A stretch of DNA of 64,000 bases from Gallionellales bacterium GWA2_60_18. Lineage in GTDB: Bacteria; Pseudomonadota; Gammaproteobacteria; Burkholderiales; Gallionellaceae. The notes beneath the pieces are model-generated. The model did no database searches. It saw only the letters and a program-made list of their open reading frames with translations, and was not told the origin of the DNA. The translations under genes and the position numbers were made by a program. Numbering within the stretch: position 1 is the stretch's first letter; each line of letters begins with the position of its first letter. The stretch covers positions 30,109-94,108 of the forward strand of contig MGWS01000032.1 in NCBI GenBank assembly GCA_001801105.1, in the 5' to 3' direction. This document shows positions 27,768 to 35,880 of the stretch, one piece after another.

Positions 27768-29014
27768 ATTCCGTATTGCTCCTTCCTTCGCGCCGCGTCG
27801 GCGCCGACATGGCGCGCTGGCGCGAGGCGGGCGGCGGCGAAGCGCTGGCCAAGGCGTTGCGCGATCCTGCGGCGGTGCGCGAGGAAGTGCGCTTGGCCGA
27901 TCTGCGCGGCTTGGGCGGCAGCGGTTTCCCGGTATGGAAGAAGTGGGACGCCGTCGTCGCCGAAGCACCCAAGCCGGACAAGTATCTGATCGTGAACGGC
28001 AACGAGGACGAGCCCGGCACCTACAAGGATCGTTTGCTGCTGGAGGAGACGCCGTATCAGGTGATCGAAGGCGCGGTGGTGGCGGCGCTGGCGACCGGCG
28101 TCAACCGCATCGTGTTCTACATCAACCCGGACATGAAGCGCTCGCTGGCGGCGATGGGTAAGGCACTCGAACAATGGCGGGCATCGGAACTGCCGGCGCA
28201 GGTTGCCGCCGTGCTCGGCAGGGAGATGGAACTCGAACTGCGTCCCGGTTCCGGGCACTATATCGGCGGCGAAGAGACGGCAGCGATGGAGTGGGTCGAA
28301 GGCCGTTTCCCGTTTCCGCGCGGCAAGCCGCCCTATCCGGCGCAGGCGGGCGTGTACGGTAATCCGACCGTGATCAACAACGTCGAGACGCTGGCGCACG
28401 TGTCGCATATCGCGCGGCACGGCGGCGCATGGTTCAAGTCGCTCGGCAAAGGCGCGGGCAGCGGCACCAAGCTGTATTCCCTGAGCGGCGACGTGCTGCA
28501 TCCGGGGGTGTACGAACTGCCCATGGGCACGCCGCTGCGCGAGCTGATCTTCGTGCACGGCGGCGGCCTGCTGTCGGGCAAGCCGCTCAAGGCGGTGTTC
28601 ACCGGCGGGCCCTCGAGTACCCTGCTGACGCCCGTCGATCTCGACGTGGCGATGGATTTCGACTCGCTGCGCGCGCGCGGCAGCAGCCTGGGCACGGGCG
28701 CGATGATCGTCGTTTCCGAAGGCACCGGCATCGTCAAGCGCGTGGCCGAATACGTGCGCTTCTTCGCGCACTCCTCCTGCGGCCAGTGCCCTTCGTGCAA
28801 GACCGGCACCGCCACCATGAGCCGCCTGCTGGACAGGATAGACACCGGGCGCGGCACGGCAGCCGACCTCACTACCCTGGAAAATCTCTGTACCATGCTG
28901 CCGGGCAGTGGCCGTTGCCATCTCGTCAATGGTGCTGTACTGTTGCTCGACAGCGCGTTCCGCCACTTTCACGACGAGTTTCGGCAGGCGCTGCAAGGAA
29001 AGCAATCTTTGTGA
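27755..29014 (+). CDS. NuoF-like NADH-binding flavoprotein of the kor cluster
   Basis: 419-residue homologue of the NADH-oxidising subunit of complex I and NAD-linked hydrogenases. The NADH loop RGLGGSGFP, the FMN motif NGNEDEPGTYKDR, the GHYIGGEETA and NNVETLAHV segments, an SLBB domain (about 230-300) and the C-terminal cluster C-x2-C-x2-C (SCGQCPSCKTGT) with a distal Cys are present. No NuoE or NuoG gene accompanies it. It probably links the KOR/flavoprotein assembly to NAD(H). Start ATG 27755 overlaps the flavoprotein gene by 13 bp. Confidence 0.85.
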   Translation: MGALNSVLLLPSRRVGADMARWREAGGGEALAKALRDPAAVREEVRLADLRGLGGSGFPVWKKWDAVVAEAPKPDKYLIVNGNEDEPGTYKDRLLLEETPYQVIEGAVVAALATGVNRIVFYINPDMKRSLAAMGKALEQWRASELPAQVAAVLGREMELELRPGSGHYIGGEETAAMEWVEGRFPFPRGKPPYPAQAGVYGNPTVINNVETLAHVSHIARHGGAWFKSLGKGAGSGTKLYSLSGDVLHPGVYELPMGTPLRELIFVHGGGLLSGKPLKAVFTGGPSSTLLTPVDLDVAMDFDSLRARGSSLGTGAMIVVSEGTGIVKRVAEYVRFFAHSSCGQCPSCKTGTATMSRLLDRIDTGRGTAADLTTLENLCTMLPGSGRCHLVNGAVLLLDSAFRHFHDEFRQALQGKQSL

Positions 29015-29029
29015 GACAAGGGGGGTTCC

Positions 29030-29506
29030 ATGGTCTTTTCGCGTACCAGCCAGTATGCCATCCAGGCGCTGATCTACATCGCCACCCAGCCGCTGGGCAA
29101 GCCGATCCTGAGCCGTAAGGCGGCGGAATATCTCGGGGTCCCCACGGCCTATCTCGCCAAGATCATGCAAAGCTTGAGCAAGGGGAACTTGCTGCACTCC
29201 TATCGCGGGCGCATGGGAGGCTTCTGCCTGCGCGAGGGCGTCGGCGGTACCAGCCTGATGCAGATCGTCAGCTTGATCGAAGGTGTGGGTTTTGCCGATT
29301 ATTGCGTGCTGGGCCTGAAGGTTTGCAGCAACGAAACACCCTGCCCGGTGCACGAAAAGTGGATACCGATCAAGATGAAACTCATCGAGCTGTTGCAGGA
29401 GCATACGGTCGATCACCTGGCCGCCGCAGTGCGTAGCGGCAAATACCGTATTTGCGATCTGCCGGCGGCGCTGCTGGGTGCGAAAATGGCTCCACAAGGG
29501 TTATAA
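29030..29506 (+). CDS. Rrf2 family transcriptional regulator
   Basis: 158-residue winged-helix regulator. The recognition helix region is AEYLGVPTAYLAKIMQSLSK, and a Cys triplet typical of [Fe-S]-sensing Rrf2 proteins follows (Cys92, Cys99, Cys105; spacing x6 and x5, near but not equal to IscR or NsrR). It begins 15 bp after the NuoF-like gene and is probably part of that operon, which suggests it controls the kor cluster in response to Fe-S, NO or redox state. The target is inferred from position. Confidence 0.85.
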   Translation: MVFSRTSQYAIQALIYIATQPLGKPILSRKAAEYLGVPTAYLAKIMQSLSKGNLLHSYRGRMGGFCLREGVGGTSLMQIVSLIEGVGFADYCVLGLKVCSNETPCPVHEKWIPIKMKLIELLQEHTVDHLAAAVRSGKYRICDLPAALLGAKMAPQGL

Positions 29507-29581
29507 TGTCTTAGTTTTGCACATCTCGTTTGGCTGACTTGCGCGAAGGCGCGTACATGTGATTGTTCGGATGGGGAGCTT

Positions 29582-30343
29582 ATGACAGCAGCTATGCAAA
29601 TGAAACCGGGGCGCTCTGCAACGGAGCAAGTATTGAGCGGTGATGTTTGCCTCCCGGTCGCCTGCGACGATTGCGGTATCTATGGCTTGTGCCGCGCGGC
29701 GAACGGGCCGGATGTGGACTTGTCCATGCTCGAGACCATCGTCAAGAACCGCAGGCTGTTCAAGCGCGGCGAAACGCTTTACCGGGTCGGCGAGCCCAGG
29801 CGCGCCGTCTACGCGATCCGTTGCGGCTCGGTCAAGACTTATGTGCTGACCGATGATGGCCGGATGCAGATCACCGGCTTTCATATCACCGGCGAGTTGC
29901 TTGGGCTGGATGCCATCGTTGCCGGGCATTACACCAGCGAGGCCAGGGTTCTGGAGACCACCATGGTGTGCGAAGTGCCCATCGACGTGTTGCAGGCATA
30001 CAGCGAGGATGTCCCCTCGGTTAGCCAGCAGATACTCAGGATACTGAGCCAGGAGATCATCGACTATCAGGAGTTGATGTTGTTGCTCGGCAAAAAGAGC
30101 GCCGATGAACGTCTGGCCACTTTCCTGCTGAGTTTTTCCCGGCGTTTCCAGAAACGCAATTATTCTTCTTCGAGATTCAACCTGAGCATGTCGCGCAGCG
30201 ATATCGGCAATTACCTCGGCATGGCCGAGGAAACCGTGTGCCGCGTATTCTCCCGCTTCCACGACGAAGGGCTGTTGACTACCGCGCGCCGGCAAGTGCA
30301 GCTCCACGACCTGGAGCGTCTCAAAAACATCGCGCGCGGCTAA
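29582..30343 (+). CDS. fnr: FNR-type oxygen-sensing transcriptional regulator
   Basis: 253-residue Crp/Fnr family activator. The N-terminal Cys set (Cys28, Cys31, Cys37 in CDDCGIYGLC) plus Cys130 (TTMVCEVP) match the four ligands of the oxygen-labile [4Fe-4S] cluster. A cyclic-nucleotide-like barrel, dimer helix and C-terminal helix-turn-helix follow. The recognition helix reads E-T-V-C-R where E. coli FNR has E-T-I-S-R, keeping the Glu and Arg that read TTGAT half-sites. GGGGAGC precedes the ATG. It sits directly upstream of the cbb3 operon, where an FNR box is found. Confidence 0.93.
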   Translation: MTAAMQMKPGRSATEQVLSGDVCLPVACDDCGIYGLCRAANGPDVDLSMLETIVKNRRLFKRGETLYRVGEPRRAVYAIRCGSVKTYVLTDDGRMQITGFHITGELLGLDAIVAGHYTSEARVLETTMVCEVPIDVLQAYSEDVPSVSQQILRILSQEIIDYQELMLLLGKKSADERLATFLLSFSRRFQKRNYSSSRFNLSMSRSDIGNYLGMAEETVCRVFSRFHDEGLLTTARRQVQLHDLERLKNIARG

Positions 30344-30417
30344 CGCGCCAACCCCTCCGATACGCCGTTTCCGACTGTTTTAATCGGACACGCGGGTATT
30401 AATTAAATGTGATTTGG

Positions 30418-30459
30418 TTGACCTGCGTCAGGGAATGCCTGTGCGTTAGCAGGTATATT
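30418..30459 (+). promoter_or_regulatory. class-II FNR promoter of the ccoNOQP operon
   Basis: FNR box TTGACCTGCGTCAG at 30418-30431 (centre 30424.5) and -10 TATATT at 30454-30459. This puts the box at about -41.5 from a start near 30466, the class-II activator position. Box and -10 have exactly the same spacing as in front of hemN (40367-40408). The leader to the ccoN start codon is about 158 nt with no further gene in 30344-30623. Confidence 0.78.
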
Positions 30460-30623
30460 GCGCGAGCTTAAGTTGAGGGCAAAATCCGATTGCCCGACGT
30501 GGAATCGCTCAAGGCGGTTCGTACCCAAGGTTGTAATTGCAGTGAAGAAGGGGTGTGTTGCCGGTCGCAGTTGCAAGCCGGCGGCATCTTGGATTTTTAA
30601 CTTGTTCCAAGGGAGGAAATACT

Positions 30624-32057
30624 GTGGAAGCGACTCAGGCGACACCAGTAAAATATGATATGGAGGTGGTGCGATGGTTCACCATTGCGGCCGCCATCTA
30701 CGCTGTGGTGGGTACGTTGATCGGTGTGTATATTGCATCGGAATTGGCGTTTCCATTCTTGAACTTTGATCTGGCCGAGATATCGTTCGGACGCCTGCGT
30801 CCGTTGCATACCAATGCGGTGATCTTCGCCTTCGGCGGTTGCGTGCTGATGGCGACCGGTTTTTACATTGTGCAACGCACCGGCTCAACTAGGCTGTGGA
30901 GCAACGGCATGGCATGGTTCACCTTCTGGGGATGGAACCTGATCATCGTGCTGGCGGTAGTTTCGTTGCCGATGGGTTGGTCGCAAGGCAAGGAGTATGC
31001 CGAGCTGCCGTGGTGGGTGGATATCATGATCGCGGTGGTGTGGCTGTCGTTCGGTCTGAACCACATCATGACCGTGGCGATCCGCAAGACTTCGCACATC
31101 TACGTATCCAACTGGTTCACCATGGGCATGATCGTGATGATCACCTACTTGCATGTGGTCAACAGTATGGCCATCCCGGTTGACATGGTGACTTCCTACT
31201 CGATGTTCTCGGGCGTGCAGGATGCCATGGTGCAATGGTGGTGGGGCCATAATGCGGTGGGCTTCTACCTGACCGGCGGTTTCCTCGGCATCATGTATTA
31301 CTTCGTGCCCAAGCAGGCCGGGCGTCCGGTGTTCTCCTATCGCCTGTCGGTGCTGCACTTCTGGGCGTTGACCTTCGGCTACGTCTGGCTGGGCGCGCAC
31401 CACCTGCAATACACCGCGTTGCCTGACTGGACCGGCTCGCTGGGCGCTGCGGTCTCTCTGGCGATGATCATCCCGTCCTGGGGTGGCGCGATGAACGGCA
31501 TGATGACCTTGTCCGGTGCGTGGGACAAGCTGCGCACCGACTACATCCTGCGTTTCCTGGTGGTCTCGCTGGCGTTCTACGCGATGTCCACATTCGAAGG
31601 TCCGGTGATGTCCATCAAGACCGTCAATGCGCTGTCGCACTATACCGACTGGACTGTCGGCCACGTGCACTCCGGTGCCTTGGGCTGGATGGCGATGGTC
31701 GCCTACGGTGCGATGTATCACATGATCAAGAAGCTGTGGGGCGTGGACAAGATGTACTCCGAAAGCCTGGTGAACGTCCACTTCTGGCTGGCTACCATTG
31801 GTACGGTGATCTACATCGTGGCGATGTGGGTGTCCGGCATCATGCAGGGCCTGATGTGGCGCGACTATGACGAGTACGGCACGCTGACCTATACCTTCGT
31901 TGAATCGGTATCCGCGATGCATCCGTATTATGTGATGCGTGCAATCGGCGGTGCGATCTTCCACCTGGGTACATGGATCGCTCTGTACAACATCGTGATG
32001 ACTGTCCGCACGGCGAGTGCCATGCGCGGAGTCAACGCCGTTCCTGCCAAAGCATAA
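30624..32057 (+). CDS. ccoN: cbb3-type cytochrome c oxidase subunit I
   Basis: Catalytic haem b / b3-CuB subunit of the high-affinity oxygen reductase, 477 residues with about 12 membrane helices. Start is GTG 30624 with GGGAGGAAA upstream; an upstream in-frame ATG at 30555 would add unrelated residues. Haem and CuB ligands are seen in [39 protein letters not shown] and [13 protein letters not shown]. First gene of ccoNOQP, driven by the FNR promoter. Confidence 0.97.
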   Translation: MEATQATPVKYDMEVVRWFTIAAAIYAVVGTLIGVYIASELAFPFLNFDLAEISFGRLRPLHTNAVIFAFGGCVLMATGFYIVQRTGSTRLWSNGMAWFTFWGWNLIIVLAVVSLPMGWSQGKEYAELPWWVDIMIAVVWLSFGLNHIMTVAIRKTSHIYVSNWFTMGMIVMITYLHVVNSMAIPVDMVTSYSMFSGVQDAMVQWWWGHNAVGFYLTGGFLGIMYYFVPKQAGRPVFSYRLSVLHFWALTFGYVWLGAHHLQYTALPDWTGSLGAAVSLAMIIPSWGGAMNGMMTLSGAWDKLRTDYILRFLVVSLAFYAMSTFEGPVMSIKTVNALSHYTDWTVGHVHSGALGWMAMVAYGAMYHMIKKLWGVDKMYSESLVNVHFWLATIGTVIYIVAMWVSGIMQGLMWRDYDEYGTLTYTFVESVSAMHPYYVMRAIGGAIFHLGTWIALYNIVMTVRTASAMRGVNAVPAKA

Positions 32058-32067
32058 GGAGTGAAAC

Positions 32068-32865
32068 ATGTCTGATCACGACAAAATCTATTCGACCAAA
32101 TTTCAGGACAAGATCGAGCGCAGTACCGTCCTGATGTTTGTGGTGACCGCGGTCGCCGTCGCAGTCGGCGGCATCGTGGAGATCGTCCCCCTGTTCTACC
32201 TGCCGAACACCGGCATGACCAGTGCGGACGGCACCTTCAACAACACCCAGCACAAGGACAATGGCGGTGCGACCATTTCGATGGACAAGATCGTCTGGAA
32301 TCCCGCGACTTCGGCACACAAGACGCTGAACGACTGGCAGCCCGGTGATGGCGTGCGTCCCTACAAGGCGCTCGAGACCGCCGGTCGTGCCGTGTTCATC
32401 CGCGAAGGCTGCTTCCTGTGCCACTCGCAGATGATCCGTCCATTCCGCGACGAGAAGGACCGCTATGGTCACTACTCGATCGCCGAAGAGTCCATGTACG
32501 ACCATACCTATCAGTGGGGTTCCAAGCGTACCGGCCCTGACTTGGCTCGTGTTGGCGGCAAGTATTCCGATGAATGGCATCGTCGCCATCTGAAGTATCC
32601 GCGCGAAGTGGTGCCCGAGTCGGTGATGCCCAACTACTTCTGGCTGGATAACATGCCGGTCAATGTGGAGCGCACCGTCGATACCATGAAGGTCATGACC
32701 ATGATGCCGTTCAACCCGGTGCCCAAGACCATCTATACCGATGCGTATCTGGCAGGCGCCCCGGCCGAACTGGCGGGCAAGACCGACATGGATGCGTTGA
32801 TCGCCTATCTGCAGGGGCTGGGCAACCACGTCAAGTTCGAGGAAGGCGTGAACTACCGTGACTAA
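32068..32865 (+). CDS. ccoO: cbb3-type cytochrome c oxidase subunit II (monohaem)
   Basis: 265-residue membrane-anchored monohaem cytochrome c that passes electrons to CcoN. One N-terminal membrane helix (about residues 18-40) precedes the haem motif EGCFLCHSQMIRPF (C-x2-CH, about 112-118). The axial Met is likely in the later VMPNYFWL stretch. GGAGTG precedes the ATG. It overlaps ccoQ by 8 bp. Confidence 0.97.
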   Translation: MSDHDKIYSTKFQDKIERSTVLMFVVTAVAVAVGGIVEIVPLFYLPNTGMTSADGTFNNTQHKDNGGATISMDKIVWNPATSAHKTLNDWQPGDGVRPYKALETAGRAVFIREGCFLCHSQMIRPFRDEKDRYGHYSIAEESMYDHTYQWGSKRTGPDLARVGGKYSDEWHRRHLKYPREVVPESVMPNYFWLDNMPVNVERTVDTMKVMTMMPFNPVPKTIYTDAYLAGAPAELAGKTDMDALIAYLQGLGNHVKFEEGVNYRD

Positions 32866-33064
32866 GCTGCTCGGATACCTGGGTATGGATGTTGCCGCCA
32901 TGACCACGAATGACTGGCTCGGGGTGTTCTTTGCCCTGACCTCTTTCATCGGCATGGTGGCAGTCTATGTCCTGGTGTTTCGTCCGGCCAACAAGGATAT
33001 GTTCGAGTCACGGCGCAGCATGGCGCTGGATGACGAAGACCCTATCAAATTGGGAGAAAAATGA
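32858..33064 (+). CDS. ccoQ: cbb3-type oxidase small subunit CcoQ
   Basis: 68-residue single-span protein thought to stabilise the CcoNO-CcoP complex. One membrane helix (WLGVFFALTSFIGMVAVYVLVF, residues about 20-41) precedes an acidic cytosolic tail (ALDDEDPIKLGEK). It overlaps ccoO by 8 bp and ccoP by 4 bp. The N-terminus is about 15 residues longer than in many CcoQ. Confidence 0.9.
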   Translation: MTKLLGYLGMDVAAMTTNDWLGVFFALTSFIGMVAVYVLVFRPANKDMFESRRSMALDDEDPIKLGEK

Positions 33065-33990
33065 TGAGTGAAAAACACGATGTGGGTGGCGTGCCGACGA
33101 CAGGGCACGTTTGGGACGACGATCTGGCGGATTTCACCAACCAGCCGCCGAAATGGTGGATGCTGGGGCTGACCGCCAGTGCATTGTGGTGCGTAGTGTA
33201 CTTCCTGTACTACCCGTCGGTTCCGGTTTCCACCGGAGGCTTCTTTACCAAGGGGCTGGGCGGATGGACCGCGATCAGCGAGATGGAGGCGGACAAGAGC
33301 ACGGTGGATGCGGTGCGCGGCAAGTATGAGGCCAAGCTCAACGGCATGACGCCGGCCGCGATCCTAGCGGACAGCGAGCTGTCGGAATACGTCAAGCGTT
33401 CCGGCAAGGTGCTGTTCGGCGACAACTGCGCTGCCTGCCACGGCACCAACGGCGTCGGTACGCATGACAAGGAAGGGCTGTTCGCCCCGGTGCTGAACGA
33501 CGACGACTGGCTGTATGGCGGCAACATCGATGCCATCCACGAAACCATTACCGGCGGTCGTCAAAGCGTGATGCCGGCGCACAAGGGTATCGTGTCCGAG
33601 GCCGAAATCGCGGCATTGGCTAATGCGATCGCGCAAGGGCAGCCCGCTTCCACACCGCTGTTTGCCGAGAAGGGCTGTATCGCCTGCCACGGCGAAGACG
33701 GTAAAGGCAACCATGCGATGGGCGCGGCCAACCTGACCGACAAGATCTGGCGTTTTGACAGTTCCGTCGAGGGTATCAAACGCACCATCACCTATGGCGT
33801 CAATTCCGGTGATGCGATGGCTCGTAATGCCGTGATGCCTTCCTTCCAGGCAGCCGGCAAGCTGAGCGATGCCGAAATGAAGAAGCTGGCGGTGTACGTG
33901 TATAAGTTCGGCGGTGGTCAGCCTGATGCGGCCCCTGCTCCGGCAGAGGTTCCGGCAGAGGTTCCGGCAGAAGCGCCGGCGGCTGAGTAA
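33061..33990 (+). CDS. ccoP: cbb3-type cytochrome c oxidase dihaem subunit III
   Basis: 309-residue dihaem cytochrome c, the entry point for electrons from soluble cytochromes. The N-terminal cytosolic stretch VWDDDLADFTNQPPKWW precedes a membrane helix (about 39-58). The two haem motifs are CAACHG (about 124) and CIACHG (about 205). The C-terminal tail is an Ala/Pro/Glu repeat (EVPAEVPAEAPAAE) of low complexity. Start at 33061 or the next ATG 33064. A strong terminator follows at 34003. Confidence 0.96.
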   Translation: MMSEKHDVGGVPTTGHVWDDDLADFTNQPPKWWMLGLTASALWCVVYFLYYPSVPVSTGGFFTKGLGGWTAISEMEADKSTVDAVRGKYEAKLNGMTPAAILADSELSEYVKRSGKVLFGDNCAACHGTNGVGTHDKEGLFAPVLNDDDWLYGGNIDAIHETITGGRQSVMPAHKGIVSEAEIAALANAIAQGQPASTPLFAEKGCIACHGEDGKGNHAMGAANLTDKIWRFDSSVEGIKRTITYGVNSGDAMARNAVMPSFQAAGKLSDAEMKKLAVYVYKFGGGQPDAAPAPAEVPAEVPAEAPAAE

Positions 33991-34002
33991 GCAATCATGA
34001 AT

Positions 34003-34034
34003 TCGCGCGTGGCAAGCCACGCGCGAGTTTTTTT
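34003..34034 (+). terminator. Rho-independent terminator after ccoP
   Basis: Perfect 11-bp GC-rich inverted repeat (34003-34013 with 34016-34026) followed by seven T (34028-34034). It should end most ccoNOQP transcripts before the small ORF at 34053. Confidence 0.92.
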
Positions 34035-34052
34035 ACTCAAGGGAGGCATAAA

Positions 34053-34172
34053 ATGAATCAGGACGCTGTTTTCTGGGGTGTGATTATCTGTGTGGTGGGA
34101 GCCGCAGCCGTCGTTGGGTGGCTGCTATTCGTGGTTTACCGGAATGCGACACGCGGTCAGGACGGACAGTAA
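34053..34172 (+). CDS. 39-residue single-span membrane protein between ccoP and ccoG
   Basis: ATG 34053 has a very good ribosome site (GGGAGG 6-7 bp upstream), and the frame ends with TAA at 34172. The product starts MNQDAVFWGVIICVVGAA and has one hydrophobic helix (about residues 7-28) with a positively charged end (YRNATRGQDGQ). Position and size recall the tiny accessory helices found in cbb3 oxidases (for example CcoM of Pseudomonas stutzeri), but I cannot claim homology. It is boxed in by terminators at 34003 and 34194, so expression needs read-through or its own promoter. Confidence 0.72.
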   Translation: MNQDAVFWGVIICVVGAAAVVGWLLFVVYRNATRGQDGQ

Positions 34173-34193
34173 TTCAGCCCTTGCCGCTTGAAG

Positions 34194-34223
34194 AAGGAGG
34201 AGAGCATACTCTCCTCCTTTTTT
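34194..34223 (+). terminator. Rho-independent terminator after the 39-residue ORF
   Basis: Perfect 11-bp stem AAGGAGGAGAG (34194-34204) with CTCTCCTCCTT (34209-34219), 4-nt loop, and a T-run (34218-34223). It starts 21 bp behind the small ORF stop. Confidence 0.9.
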
Positions 34224-34240
34224 CATCTGGCATATCAGGA

Positions 34241-34246
34241 TATACT
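34241..34246 (+). promoter_or_regulatory. possible -10 element for the three-hairpin RNA or ccoG
   Basis: TATACT, one base off the consensus, lies right behind the terminator at 34194-34223 and about 26 bp before the first hairpin. The -35 region is a T-rich run without a good match, so an activator or read-through may be needed. Confidence 0.3.
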
Positions 34247-34271
34247 AATAAAGATTCATCAAGAATCTACG

Positions 34272-34373
34272 GCAGGTTGCCCGGCGGACGGCAAGCCTGC
34301 TCATGGAGTCGGGAAGCCTGAAGGCCATTTGTTTCAGGTGTCCCGTTTATCCGCATGGCGTAGCGGATTTTTT
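34272..34373 (+). ncRNA. three-hairpin RNA ending in a terminator, ccoG leader or sRNA
   Basis: Three consecutive stems occupy this non-coding stretch. Stem 1: GCAGGTTGCC (34272-34281) with GGCAAGCCTGC (34290-34300), one bulge. Stem 2: CGGGA and CCTGAA (34310-34322) with TTCAGG and TCCCG (34333-34345), split by an AG/TG internal loop. Stem 3: ATCCGC (34349-34354) with GCGGAT (34363-34368) and a run of six T, a terminator. This looks like a processed leader, attenuator or small RNA of about 110-130 nt. No riboswitch class was recognised. Confidence 0.5.
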
Positions 34374-34412
34374 ATTGTCGGTCTAGTCTGAGACCGGTCA
34401 GGAGCGAATCAA

Positions 34413-35843
34413 GTGAACAAAGAAGCCGAACAGAAGGAATCGGGTGTCGTAACGGACATCTATCAGGAATTCGAGACGTGGACTGTCAACAAGGGTGACA
34501 AGACCATCCATGCCAAGCGCATGCCCGGTTTTTTCCGTAACCTGAAGAATTACACGCAATGGGTGCTCTGGTTGCCGTTCTTCCTGTTTCCTTACGTGCG
34601 CTGGAACGGCAAGCAGGCCATCCTGTTCGATATCCAGCATCGCCAGTTCCATTTCTTTGACCTGACCGTGTTGCCGCAGGATATCTGGATGCTGTCGCTG
34701 GTGCTGCTGGTGGCGGCGATGACTTTGTTTGCTGTCACCTCGGTCGCCTCGCGCGTGTGGTGCGGCTATTTTTGCTTCCAGACAGTGTGGACCGACTGGT
34801 TCACCTGGTGGGAGGACAGGATCGAAGGCAATCCGGTTGCTAGGCGCAAGCTGGAACTGGCGCCATGGGATCTTGAGAAGATATGGAAAAAGCTGGTCAA
34901 GCATTCCGCCTGGATGGTGATAGCGCTATTGACCGGCATCAGCTTCTCCATCTGGTTCGTCGATGCCTACGACTACTGGAGCGATCTGCTGCATCTCCGC
35001 TTGCCCACGGTCGGCTGGGTGACGCTGACCATGTTCTTTGTCGGTACTTATATCCTGGGTGGCCTGTTGCGCGAACAGACCTGTATGTGGCTCTGTCCCT
35101 ATGCGCGCATCCAGGGCGTGATGTCCGATTCGCAGACCATCCTGCCGGCTTACGATTACAAGCGCGGCGAGCCGCGCGGCAAGCTGCATCGTGATGGGGA
35201 GGCCAAAGCGCAGCAGGGAGATTGCATCGACTGCTTCCAGTGCGTGCAGGTGTGTCCGACCGGCGTGGACATCCGCAACGGCCAGCAACTGGGTTGCATC
35301 ACCTGCGGCTTGTGCATCGACGCCTGCGATTCGGTCATGGAGAAGGTCGGGCATCCAAAAGGGCTGATACGTTACGCTTCACTGGACGAGCTGGAAGGCA
35401 AGCCGGTCAAGAAGATGTACCAGCATCCGCGCACGCTGGTCTATATCGGCATCATCCTGATCGCCCTTGGCGGCATCACGTACGGGCTGACCCATCTGGG
35501 TACGATGACGCTGAAAGTTCTGCCGGAACGCCAGCCGCTGTTCGTGCGCCTGAGCGACGGTTCGATCCAGAATCGCTACGAGTTCAAGGTGCTCAACAAG
35601 ACCGACGAGGAAATTCATGTGAACGTGACGGCGGAAGGTGGTGTGAAGGGGCAGGTCATCATCGGTGCCGAGAAGCCGCTGCTTACCCATCCAGGTCGCG
35701 GCACCTCGTTCACCATCTTCGTCAAGGCGCCCGGCGAGAACATCCAGCAGGAAGTGACACCGCTAGAATTCCGCGTCCAGAGCGTTGACGACCCGAGTAT
35801 TTCAGCAGAGTATGAAACCATGTTCAACGGCCCGCAGCCTTGA
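34413..35843 (+). CDS. ccoG: cbb3 oxidase accessory protein CcoG (RdxA/FixG family)
   Basis: Membrane-bound polyferredoxin implicated in cupric-ion reduction for cbb3 oxidase assembly. 476 residues from a GTG start with CAGGAGCG upstream. About five membrane helices surround two [4Fe-4S] motifs (CIDCFQCVQVCPTG near residue 271 and CITCGLCIDACD near 293). The C-terminal 120 residues form a periplasmic Ig-like domain. First gene of ccoGHIS; separated from ccoP by two terminators and a structured RNA, so it is probably expressed independently. Confidence 0.95.
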   Translation: MNKEAEQKESGVVTDIYQEFETWTVNKGDKTIHAKRMPGFFRNLKNYTQWVLWLPFFLFPYVRWNGKQAILFDIQHRQFHFFDLTVLPQDIWMLSLVLLVAAMTLFAVTSVASRVWCGYFCFQTVWTDWFTWWEDRIEGNPVARRKLELAPWDLEKIWKKLVKHSAWMVIALLTGISFSIWFVDAYDYWSDLLHLRLPTVGWVTLTMFFVGTYILGGLLREQTCMWLCPYARIQGVMSDSQTILPAYDYKRGEPRGKLHRDGEAKAQQGDCIDCFQCVQVCPTGVDIRNGQQLGCITCGLCIDACDSVMEKVGHPKGLIRYASLDELEGKPVKKMYQHPRTLVYIGIILIALGGITYGLTHLGTMTLKVLPERQPLFVRLSDGSIQNRYEFKVLNKTDEEIHVNVTAEGGVKGQVIIGAEKPLLTHPGRGTSFTIFVKAPGENIQQEVTPLEFRVQSVDDPSISAEYETMFNGPQP

Positions 35844-35880
35844 TGGCGGGGCAATTGATCCGAGAAATGGAGGCTGAAGA

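Noticed and set aside
30555..30623. A longer ccoN starting at ATG 30555
   Set aside because: The extra 23 residues do not resemble CcoN, and the GTG at 30624 has the strong GGGAGGAAA ribosome site.
34261..34380. Resemblance of GGGAAGCCTG in the ccoG leader to the end of a cobalamin riboswitch
   Set aside because: The upstream B12-box and conserved core are missing, and the downstream genes have no link with cobalamin.
34118..34391. Two overlapping short frames of 67 codons behind the 39-residue ORF
   Set aside because: They cross two terminators and three hairpins and have no plausible ribosome site.
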